Below, piece after piece: positions 14,592-20,824 of a DNA stretch of 23,843 nt. This stretch comes from an uncultured Eubacteriales bacterium. GTDB lineage: Bacteria; Bacillota; Clostridia; Oscillospirales; CAG-272. The notes beneath the pieces were generated by a model. That model made no database searches. It was given only the letters and a program-made list of their open reading frames with translations, and was not told the DNA's origin. How positions within the stretch are numbered: position 1 is the first letter of the stretch; each line of letters starts with the position of its first letter. A program made the position numbers and the translations under genes. The stretch is from contig CAKXXW010000024.1 of NCBI GenBank assembly GCA_934378145.1, positions 1 to 23,843 on the forward strand, given 5' to 3'.

Positions 14592-14821
14592 AGATAAATG
14601 TGAGATACGCGCCTCCCGCAGACGAGGCGTTCTTTGAGGATTTCCGCACACGGCTCCTGTCTGCCTTCGGAGTCGACTCCGAGGTGATCTTCACCGAGGA
14701 CAGGTCGCTTCTCGGCGGCTTCCGCGTCTACGCCGACGGAAAATTCTTCGATATGAGCCTTCGTACCCGGCTCGATGAAATAAGCGCGGAACTGCTTCCC
14801 GTGAGCGAAAATGCAAAATAA
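14588..14821 (+). CDS. atpH: Short ATP synthase delta subunit, C-terminal domain only
   Basis: A 77-residue protein in the atpH position. Its second half, LGGFRVYADGKFFDMSLRTR followed by LDEISAEL, matches the last part of delta/OSCP (family pattern: GG-hydrophobic-x-V-x-x-G-x-x-x-D-x-S-hydrophobic-x-x-x-L), the part that contacts the b dimer. The N-terminal six-helix domain (about 105 residues), which binds the alpha-subunit tips, is missing. The upstream gene is directly abutting (4-nt overlap), so the domain is not hidden in another frame. Delta normally clamps the stator to the top of F1. The short form is either a functional minimal stator link or a degenerate remnant. Confidence 0.75.
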   Translation: MKINVRYAPPADEAFFEDFRTRLLSAFGVDSEVIFTEDRSLLGGFRVYADGKFFDMSLRTRLDEISAELLPVSENAK

Positions 14822-14865
14822 TCGCGCACGGGTTGGTACTTATCGCAAAAAAAGGAGGCAAATAT

Positions 14866-16347
14866 ATGGATGACCGCAATCCTGTCGGCGAATTTCTGAA
14901 AGAGAAGATCGCCGGCTACGAATTCCGTCCGCGGGTTGCCTCGTACGGCAGAGTCGTCTCATTCTGCGACGGAGTGACCTTTGTTGAGGGTCTCCGCGAT
15001 GTCGGATGCGACGAGATAATAGACTTCGGCGAGAACCGCTACGGCCTCGCCTTTGAGCTGTCGCAGGACGGCGTCGGCGTCGTTATGCTGACCCCCGGCT
15101 CGCTCATTCCCGGCACCCTTGCCCTCGGTACCGGACATATCGCAGATATAGGCGTCGGCGACGCCATGATAGGGCGCATCATAGACCCGCTCGGCAGACC
15201 TCTTGACGGAAAGCCTCTCAGACTCACGAAATACCGTCACGACGAGTCCCCGGCGCCGAGCATCGTTGACCGCTCGCCGGTCAACCGGGCTTTTCCGACC
15301 GGGATCCTTGCGGTCGATTCAATGATCCCCATCGGAAAGGGCCAGAGAGAGCTTATCGTCGGCGACAGGCGCACGGGAAAGACCTCGATCGCACTCTCGG
15401 CGATAAAAAATCAGAAGGGCAAAGGCGTTATCTGCGTCTACTGCACGATCGGTCAGCGAGCTGCCGAGACGGTCAGGATCACGGATGAGCTTCGGAAAGC
15501 CGGTGCGATGGACTATACCTTCATCGTCGCCGCGACAGCCTCCGATCCCGCCGCGCTTCAGTACCTCGCGCCCTTCGCCGCGACCGGAGCCGCCGAATAT
15601 TTTATGTATTCGGGGCACGATGTGCTTATAGTTTACGATGACCTCAGCAAGCACGCCACGGCGTACAGAACCATTTCCCTGCTCCTTCGGCGTCCCTCGG
15701 GTCGCGAGGCGTATCCGGGAGATATTTTCTACCTCCACAGCCGCCTGCTTGAGCGCTCGGCACAGCTCAGCCGCGAAAACGGCGGAGGCTCGCTCACAGC
15801 TCTCCCGATAATAGAGACGCAGGCGGAGGATGTCTCGGCGTACATTCCGACCAATGTCATCTCGATAACCGACGGTCAGATCTATGTCAGCACCTCGCTC
15901 TTCCTCGGCGGTCAGCGCCCCGCGGTGAATGTCGGACTTTCGGTCTCGCGTACCGGCGGCGCGGCACAGCAGAAGCAGCTCAAAAAGCTCTCCGCGAGCC
16001 TCAGGCTCGAGCTTTCGCGTATGCGTGAGCAGGAAAAATTCGCGCGCTACGGCGGCGATACGGGCGGCGATATGGCTGAGGGGAAGCTGCTCAGCTCCCT
16101 GCTCGTCCAGCCGAAGGACACCATTTATTCGGCGTCCGAGGAAGCGGCGATCCTTGCCGCATACCGTTGCGGCGCATTTGCCTCTGTTCCGCTCCAAAAG
16201 ATCGGCGAGACGATCCCGAAACTGCTTGCCGGACTGCACAAAAACGACCGCGCACTGCTTGAAAACATCGAGGCGTCGGGAGCTATAACCGATGCAAACC
16301 TTGACGCGCTCACGGCTGCCGTAAAGCGCGAACTTGCATCTATTTAA
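14866..16347 (+). CDS. atpA: F-type ATP synthase subunit alpha
   Basis: A 493-residue non-catalytic F1 subunit. The ATG at 14866 is chosen because AGGAGG (14853-14858) lies 7 nt upstream; a TTG 33 nt earlier would place this site inside the gene. The Walker A motif is GDRRTGKT (166-173), Gln197 (CTIGQRAAE) is the alpha-type residue replacing the catalytic Glu of beta, DDLSKHATAYR and LLLRRPSGREAYPGD are canonical, and the arginine finger is Arg362 (VGLSVSRTGGAAQ). These mark alpha, not beta. The N-terminal helix (NPVGEFLKEKI) that normally docks on delta is present but short. Because alpha cannot hydrolyse or make ATP alone, a beta subunit must come from elsewhere in the genome. Confidence 0.96.
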   Translation: MDDRNPVGEFLKEKIAGYEFRPRVASYGRVVSFCDGVTFVEGLRDVGCDEIIDFGENRYGLAFELSQDGVGVVMLTPGSLIPGTLALGTGHIADIGVGDAMIGRIIDPLGRPLDGKPLRLTKYRHDESPAPSIVDRSPVNRAFPTGILAVDSMIPIGKGQRELIVGDRRTGKTSIALSAIKNQKGKGVICVYCTIGQRAAETVRITDELRKAGAMDYTFIVAATASDPAALQYLAPFAATGAAEYFMYSGHDVLIVYDDLSKHATAYRTISLLLRRPSGREAYPGDIFYLHSRLLERSAQLSRENGGGSLTALPIIETQAEDVSAYIPTNVISITDGQIYVSTSLFLGGQRPAVNVGLSVSRTGGAAQQKQLKKLSASLRLELSRMREQEKFARYGGDTGGDMAEGKLLSSLLVQPKDTIYSASEEAAILAAYRCGAFASVPLQKIGETIPKLLAGLHKNDRALLENIEASGAITDANLDALTAAVKRELASI

Positions 16348-16352
16348 CAATT

Positions 16353-17114
16353 ATGGCAAGTAATTACAGCAGAAGAATAGCTGTTGCGACCCTTATAGGA
16401 GAGCTTACCGGCTCGACTCTGAGGGTCTCGACGGTGCGCTCGACGCAGGCGGAGGCGCTTCTCCCCTTCCCGACCGCATACTGCAAGGCGGCTAAGGACG
16501 CATACAGTCGGATCCTGTCTCTTTTTCCGGCAAAAAAGGAAGAAGATGTCACCCCCCACCTTGATTTTACCGTGGTTTTCGGTTGTTCAAGGGGACTTTG
16601 CGGCGGACTTGACGCCAAACTTGCCGCCGGAGCGAAGAGCTATATAAATAATAATGAAGGATACGCCGTTTTCGGTGAACGGACAGCGGCGCTTCTCGGC
16701 GTTGCACCGCTCGGAAACGACCTGCCGGACTATGCCTGTTGCGAAAAGCTGGCGGGAAAAATATCGGAAATGATCGAAAAAGGCTCGGTAACTCGGGTGA
16801 GGATCCTGCGCTCCGAGGGCGAAGGTATCTCCGAGACCTTTGTTTTTCCGGTCGAAAGAGCCGAAAAAGGCTACCTTGTCACCGATCTGCCGCGTGAAGA
16901 GCTGCTTGCCGACCTGCGCGTGCGCTATCTCGCCGCAGTCCTCTTCCTCGAGGCGGTCAGAGGCTACGCCGCACAGCAGAAATCGCGCCTGCGCTCGATG
17001 GACAGAGCCTCCGAAAACGCCGAAAAGCTGAAGGAAGAGCTTATTTCCGCCGACCGCCGCGAGCGGCAGGAACAGATAACCGACGAAATAATAGATAATC
17101 AGGGGAATCTATGA
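16353..17114 (+). CDS. atpG: F-type ATP synthase subunit gamma, divergent
   Basis: A 253-residue rotor subunit, somewhat short (usually about 285). The central landmark SRGLCGGLDAKL (79-90) is clear, and the C-terminal helix keeps SMDRASENAEKLKEEL and RQEQITDEI. The N-terminal helix is poorly conserved: the family's I-T-K-A-M-x-M-V-A segment reads LTGSTLRVSTVRSTQAEA, and the C-terminal YNRARQ is DRRERQ. The ATG follows the atpA stop by 5 nt with no recognisable Shine-Dalgarno, suggesting translational re-initiation. The stop overlaps rsmI (ATGA). In most bacteria atpD and atpC follow here; they are absent. Confidence 0.88.
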   Translation: MASNYSRRIAVATLIGELTGSTLRVSTVRSTQAEALLPFPTAYCKAAKDAYSRILSLFPAKKEEDVTPHLDFTVVFGCSRGLCGGLDAKLAAGAKSYINNNEGYAVFGERTAALLGVAPLGNDLPDYACCEKLAGKISEMIEKGSVTRVRILRSEGEGISETFVFPVERAEKGYLVTDLPREELLADLRVRYLAAVLFLEAVRGYAAQQKSRLRSMDRASENAEKLKEELISADRRERQEQITDEIIDNQGNL

Positions 17115-18004
17115 AGGAAATCAGGACAGAAAAAAACGCCGTCGCCGCGGGAACGCTTTACCTCGTTGCCACGCCGATCGGAAACCTTGCGGACATCTCG
17201 GAACGGGCGATCAAGACGCTTTCGGAGGTCGATTTTGTCGCCGCAGAGGACACGCGCAACAGTATGAAGCTGCTGTCGTGCTTCGGCATCAGAAAACCGA
17301 TGATATCTTACTTTGAACATAACAAAAAAACGCGCGGCGAGGAGATCGTCGCGCGAATTTCAAGCGGAGAATCCTGCGCACTCGTCACCGACGCGGGGAT
17401 GCCGGGCATCAGCGACCCGGGCGAGGACATTGTGCGTCTCTGCGTAGAGCGCGGCATACCCGTCACGCTCGTCCCGGGAGCCTGCGCGGCGGTGACTGCG
17501 CTCGTTCTTTCGGGTCTTCCGACCGGAAAATTCGTTTTTGAAGGCTTTTTGCCTCAAAAAAGCGGTGAAAGGGACAGAAGGATCGCCGAATTGGCGTCCG
17601 AAACACGCACGATCATACTTTACGAGGCGCCTCACAGGCTGAAAAACACACTGAAAGCCCTCGAAAATGGCTTCGGGGGCGACAGAAAGCTCTCGCTTTG
17701 CCGCGAACTGACCAAATTGAATGAGGAAATATTAAGGACGACTCTCTCGGATGCCGTCGAATACTATGAAAATAACGATCCACGCGGGGAATATGTTCTG
17801 ATAATCGCGGGCGCGGACGGACAAAAAAGCGAACAGTCCCCTACCCTTTCCGATCCGATCGCCGAGGTAAACGCACTGATCGACTCGGGAATTTCCAAAA
17901 ACGAGGCTATAAAACAGGTCGCAAAGCGGCTCGGAGTGCCGAAAAACACGGTTTATCAACAATTTTTAAGCTCAACGGAGGACGAAAATGGCGACGCGCA
18001 GTGA
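17111..18004 (+). CDS. rsmI: 16S rRNA (cytidine-1402 2'-O)-methyltransferase
   Basis: A 297-residue SAM-dependent rRNA methyltransferase of the tetrapyrrole-methylase fold. Landmarks: LYLVATPIGNLADISERAI (17-35), AAEDTRNSMKLL, VTDAGMPGISDPG, LVPGACAAVTALVLSGLP, FEGFLPQK, ILYEAPHRL and CRELTKLNEE. It acts on C1402 of 16S rRNA in the 30S decoding centre. It overlaps atpG by 4 nt and rsmG by 17 nt, so two rRNA modification genes ride on the end of the ATP synthase cluster. A C-terminal segment after about 240 is a small helical region common in this family. Confidence 0.95.
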   Translation: MKEIRTEKNAVAAGTLYLVATPIGNLADISERAIKTLSEVDFVAAEDTRNSMKLLSCFGIRKPMISYFEHNKKTRGEEIVARISSGESCALVTDAGMPGISDPGEDIVRLCVERGIPVTLVPGACAAVTALVLSGLPTGKFVFEGFLPQKSGERDRRIAELASETRTIILYEAPHRLKNTLKALENGFGGDRKLSLCRELTKLNEEILRTTLSDAVEYYENNDPRGEYVLIIAGADGQKSEQSPTLSDPIAEVNALIDSGISKNEAIKQVAKRLGVPKNTVYQQFLSSTEDENGDAQ

Positions 18005-18731
18005 ATTTGACCGTCTTTTTAACGAGATCTGCAAGAAATACGGGTTTGATCTCACGGTCACGGATGAGCAGCTCGAAAAATTCTTTATAGTCAGCGAAAA
18101 CCTGCTCGCAGAGAACGAAAAATTCAATCTGACCGCCATCAGGAGTCTTGACGGGGTGATTTTGAAGCATATTTGCGACTCTGCCTGCGTTGCAAAACAG
18201 ATCCCCGAGCTTCCGAGAGGAGCAAAACTGCTTGATGTAGGCTCGGGAGCCGGCTTCCCTGCCCTTCCGATCGCTGTAATGCGCCCCGACCTTTCGGTCA
18301 CGGCGCTTGATGCGACCGAAAAAAAGGTAAAATTCATTGAACAGACCGCAAAACTCGCCAAAATCGACAATATAACCTGCATAAGCGGGCGCGCCGAAGA
18401 GCTTGCAGCTCCGAAAAGTGAGATGCGTGAGGATTTTGACTTCGTGATCGCGCGCTCTGTCGCCGAATTGAGGATTTTGAACGAGCTTTGCCTGCCTTTT
18501 CTCAAGGTCGGCGGTAAATTTTATGCGATGAAGGCTTCGCGAGCGCTTCACGAGGCAGAAAGCAGTCGAAACGGGCGTATGATGCTCGGCGCAGCCGAAA
18601 AAGTCGTCATCACAAAGCTTTACACCGACGAGTTCGGCGAGGATCGGCTGCTGATAACCGAGACAAAGAAGTTGCAAACCTCCGGAAAGTACCCGAGACG
18701 CTTTGCGAACATCAAAAAATCGCCTCTATAA
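17988..18731 (+). CDS. rsmG: 16S rRNA (guanine-527 N7)-methyltransferase (GidB)
   Basis: A 247-residue class I methyltransferase acting on G527 of 16S rRNA; its loss gives low-level streptomycin resistance in other bacteria. The SAM-binding motif is LLDVGSGAGFPALPIAV (81-97), preceded by NEKFNLTAIR and HICDSACV, and followed by FVIARSVAEL and GKYPRRFANIKKSPL at the C-terminus. GGAGG precedes the ATG. rsmG next to parAB is a long-conserved origin-proximal arrangement in Firmicutes, but its usual upstream neighbours mnmE and mnmG are replaced here by ATP synthase genes and rsmI. The first parS-like site starts on the base after its stop codon. Confidence 0.96.
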   Translation: MATRSEFDRLFNEICKKYGFDLTVTDEQLEKFFIVSENLLAENEKFNLTAIRSLDGVILKHICDSACVAKQIPELPRGAKLLDVGSGAGFPALPIAVMRPDLSVTALDATEKKVKFIEQTAKLAKIDNITCISGRAEELAAPKSEMREDFDFVIARSVAELRILNELCLPFLKVGGKFYAMKASRALHEAESSRNGRMMLGAAEKVVITKLYTDEFGEDRLLITETKKLQTSGKYPRRFANIKKSPL

Positions 18732-18747
18732 TGTTTCACATGAAACA
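18732..18747. promoter_or_regulatory. parS-like site 1
   Basis: TGTTTCACATGAAACA differs from the universal parS TGTTTCACGTGAAACA at one central position (G to A). It directly abuts the rsmG stop codon. ParB would load here as a CTP-dependent clamp. Confidence 0.9.
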
Positions 18748-18768
18748 ATTCGGCAGGAACCGACAAAA

Positions 18769-18784
18769 TGTTTCACATGAAACA
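18769..18784. promoter_or_regulatory. parS-like site 2
   Basis: An identical copy of site 1 in the same orientation, 37 bp further on, with the same central G to A change from the parS consensus. Confidence 0.9.
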
Positions 18785-18813
18785 TTTTAAAACGCGAATT
18801 TTATATCGAAAAA

Positions 18814-18829
18814 TGTTTCACGGGAAACA
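18814..18829. promoter_or_regulatory. parS-like site 3
   Basis: TGTTTCACGGGAAACA has one change from consensus (T to G just right of centre). It is 45 bp after site 2 and is the inverted counterpart of site 4. Confidence 0.85.
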
Positions 18830-18871
18830 ATTGACGCGAATTGCGCCGAAATGTTTCCCGTGAAACTTTTT
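18815..18871 (+). terminator. Possible rsmG terminator formed by parS sites 3 and 4
   Basis: The arms 18815-18828 (GTTTCACGGGAAAC) and 18853-18866 (GTTTCCCGTGAAAC) are perfect inverted repeats over 14 bp, separated by 24 nt and followed by TTTTT (18867-18871). The structure could act as an intrinsic terminator separating rsmG from the parA promoter. The loop is long and the U-tract short, so this is tentative. Confidence 0.4.
18852..18867. promoter_or_regulatory. parS-like site 4
   Basis: TGTTTCCCGTGAAACT has two changes from consensus. Its reverse complement matches site 3 at 15 of 16 positions. It ends 24 bp before the parA -35 element, close enough for ParB spreading to affect the promoter. 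Confidence 0.8.
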
Positions 18872-18891
18872 GTGAAATGTTGCAAAATCTA

Positions 18892-18920
18892 TTGAAAAAA
18901 GGCGCCCCGTATGATATAAT
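18892..18920 (+). promoter_or_regulatory. Sigma-A promoter for parA-parB
   Basis: TTGAAA at 18892-18897, a 17-bp spacer, and a perfect TATAAT at 18915-18920. GGAGG at 18941-18945 precedes the parA ATG at 18951. The parS cluster lies immediately upstream, which suggests autoregulation by ParB. Confidence 0.85.
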
Positions 18921-18950
18921 AATGAAGAAAATAATCCACCGGAGGAATAT

Positions 18951-19712
18951 ATGGCACGAATAATTGCGTTTGCTAACCAGAAGGGCGGCGTCGGCAAGAC
19001 TACATCTGCCGTAAATGTCGCAGCTTCGCTCGGAATTATCGGTTTCAGAACGCTTCTTATAGACCTCGACCCGCAGGGAAATACTACGAGCGGCGTCGGG
19101 ATCCCCAAAAGAGGACTAAAAAACGCCACTCGCGAGGTGCTTTTGGGCGATTGTGCAGTCAAAGAGGCGATCAGAACGACCGAATTCACCAATTTATCAA
19201 TTTTGCCCGCGAATATTTCGCTTGCGAGCGCCGAATTTGACCTTTTCGACTTTGAGGACAACCAGTACCGCATGAAAAAGATCATCGCGGAGATCGCCGA
19301 CGACTACGATTATATCATCATCGACTGTCCGCCGTCGCTCGGAATGCTGACGGTCAACGCACTTTCTGCGTGCGACGGCGTTGTCGTACCGATGCAGTGC
19401 GAATTTTATGCGCTTGAGGGTCTTTCACAGCTCATGATAACCATAAAACGCATAAATAAGATGTACAACGATAAGCTCGCGGTCTGCGGAATACTTATTA
19501 CGATGTACAACCCGAGACTCCTTCTGTCGGTCCAGGTAATGACCGAGCTTAAGAAATACTATGGGGACAAGCTCTTCAAGACCACGATCTCGAGAAATGT
19601 ACGCCTTTGCGAGGCGCCGAGCTTCGGAAAACCCGTATATTACCACGATAAACGCGCAAAATCGACCCTTGAATACATCGCTGTGGCAAAAGAGCTCAGT
19701 GAAAGGATCTGA
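18951..19712 (+). CDS. parA: Chromosome partitioning ATPase ParA (Soj)
   Basis: A 253-residue Walker-type ATPase of the chromosomal Soj family. The deviant Walker A KGGVGKTT is at 11-18, followed by LLIDLDPQGN (switch/Walker A' Asp) and the Walker B region IIIDCPPSLG; PMQCEFYALEGLSQL is also typical. ATP-bound dimers bind DNA non-specifically and are stimulated by the ParB N-terminus, moving or regulating the origin region. There is no N-terminal HTH extension, so it is the short chromosomal type rather than a plasmid type Ia ParA. It has its own promoter and is followed 2 nt later by a ParB-N-like ORF. Confidence 0.96.
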   Translation: MARIIAFANQKGGVGKTTSAVNVAASLGIIGFRTLLIDLDPQGNTTSGVGIPKRGLKNATREVLLGDCAVKEAIRTTEFTNLSILPANISLASAEFDLFDFEDNQYRMKKIIAEIADDYDYIIIDCPPSLGMLTVNALSACDGVVVPMQCEFYALEGLSQLMITIKRINKMYNDKLAVCGILITMYNPRLLLSVQVMTELKKYYGDKLFKTTISRNVRLCEAPSFGKPVYYHDKRAKSTLEYIAVAKELSERI

Positions 19713-19714
19713 AA

Positions 19715-19927
19715 ATGGCTACCGTAAAGAAACGCGATGCCGGACTGGGAAGGGGACTTGACTCGCTCATCGAGGACAATTCGCCCCTGATAAAGGGCAA
19801 ACCACAGGTCGTCCGGCGCGACGAAAACGAAAATAAAGAATTCCGCAAGGAAAGCAGTAACAGTTTATACAGAAAGGACGGTGCTATGTCGTATGTCAGT
19901 AAAACGCCAAGGCGCTCTGGGTCGTGA
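19715..19927 (+). CDS. 70-residue ORF carrying a ParB N-terminal motif
   Basis: This small ORF begins MATVKKRDAGLGRGLDSLIE, the classic N-terminal ParA-contact motif of ParB proteins (consensus K-x-GLGRGLxxL), then continues with a charged, apparently disordered tail and stops at 19927 without any DNA-binding domain. AAAGGA lies 7 nt before its ATG, so it should be translated. It overlaps the true parB by 35 nt in another frame. It may be a remnant of a duplicated or frameshifted parB, or a free peptide able to stimulate ParA ATPase. A one-base frameshift could join it to parB as a protein of about 370 residues, but then the LGR motif would occur twice. Confidence 0.6.
   Translation: MATVKKRDAGLGRGLDSLIEDNSPLIKGKPQVVRRDENENKEFRKESSNSLYRKDGAMSYVSKTPRRSGS
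19873..19878 (+). promoter_or_regulatory. Ribosome binding site with ambiguous parB start
   Basis: AAAGGA here is 7 nt before an ATG at 19886 that is in the upstream ORF's frame, 2 nt before a GTG at 19881 in the parB frame, and 14 nt before the ATG at 19893 in the parB frame. The best-spaced start is therefore out of frame with parB by one base. Confidence 0.5.
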
Positions 19928-20795
19928 TTTTTTCAACATCCTCGACGACAATATGTATGAGGAGAAGAAAAGCAAGACCGAAACGATCAAAATCTCTGCC
20001 ATTGAGCCGAGAAAGGACCAGCCGAGAAAGACTTTTGAGAAGGAATCCCTTGAAGCACTCGCCGAATCTATTCAGAATTACGGCGTTCTTCAACCGATAA
20101 TCGTTATGGAAAACGCCGATCTGCCCGGAGTTTATCAGATAATCGCGGGCGAGAGACGCTGGAGAGCCTCAAAAATGGCGGGGATCGACGAAATTCCCGC
20201 GATAGTCTTTGATGGAGACGAGCTGAAAGCCGCCCAGATCTCGCTTATCGAGAATATTCAGAGAGAAGACCTCAACCCGATCGAAGAGGCAATGGGCTAC
20301 CGCGCTCTGATGGAAAACTTCGGTCTGACGCAGGATCAGGTGTCAAAACAGGTAGGGAAGAGCCGCTCTGCTGTTGCAAATGCAACAAGACTGCTTGACC
20401 TTCCCGAGGATATTATCGAAATGCTGCGTTCGGGAGACCTTACCGCGGGTCACGCACGCGCGCTTCTCGGACTTGACGACAGCGAAAAGGCACTGCCGCT
20501 CGCCGAAAAGATCATTGCGCAGGACCTTTCGGTGCGTGAGACAGAAAAGGCTGTCAGAAAACTCAATGCCGAACCCGAAAAGGAGGATGACCTCAAGCCG
20601 GTCGACAGCCGCGAGGCGCAGATCAAGCTCTATATGAAAGAGCTTGAGGATCGCTCGCGCAGTATCCTCGGCAGAAAGGTGAAGATCACTCACGGCGGCA
20701 AAAAGAAGACCGTCGAGATCTCTTACGAGACGAACGACGACCTTGAAGAGCTTCTTCGTACACTTTGCGGCGAAGAAATATTCAATAATCTGTAA
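19893..20795 (+). CDS. parB: Chromosome partitioning protein ParB (Spo0J family)
   Basis: A 300-residue ParB from the ATG at 19893. It has its own N-terminal motif QGALGRDFFNILDDN (6-20), a diverged form of the GLGRGLDSL segment in the ORF before it. The CTPase/N-terminal domain (31-130) holds IEPRKDQPRK, the GERRWRA box (86-92) and IENIQREDLNPIEEA (119-133), which bind CTP and gate clamp closure at parS. The HTH is at about 145-170 (LTQDQVSKQVGKSRSAVANA), followed by LTAGHARALL, and the C-terminal dimerisation domain is at about 240-300. Four parS-like sites lie within 1.2 kb upstream. The exact start is uncertain because of the ribosome binding site geometry. Confidence 0.93.
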   Translation: MSVKRQGALGRDFFNILDDNMYEEKKSKTETIKISAIEPRKDQPRKTFEKESLEALAESIQNYGVLQPIIVMENADLPGVYQIIAGERRWRASKMAGIDEIPAIVFDGDELKAAQISLIENIQREDLNPIEEAMGYRALMENFGLTQDQVSKQVGKSRSAVANATRLLDLPEDIIEMLRSGDLTAGHARALLGLDDSEKALPLAEKIIAQDLSVRETEKAVRKLNAEPEKEDDLKPVDSREAQIKLYMKELEDRSRSILGRKVKITHGGKKKTVEISYETNDDLEELLRTLCGEEIFNNL

Positions 20796-20824
20796 TTATT
20801 ACCAATATATAGGAGCATTGTGCT

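Noticed and set aside
14833..14865. TTG start for atpA adding 11 residues
   Set aside because: It would place the strong AGGAGG inside the coding region; the ATG at 14866 is 7 nt after that site and gives the normal N-terminus.
17953..17961. DnaA-box-like TTATCAACA inside rsmI
   Set aside because: A single imperfect box within a coding region; no cluster of boxes or AT-rich unwinding element, so no origin can be called here.
20796..20824. T-box riboswitch before serS
   Set aside because: Only 29 nt separate parB and serS, too short for a T-box leader.
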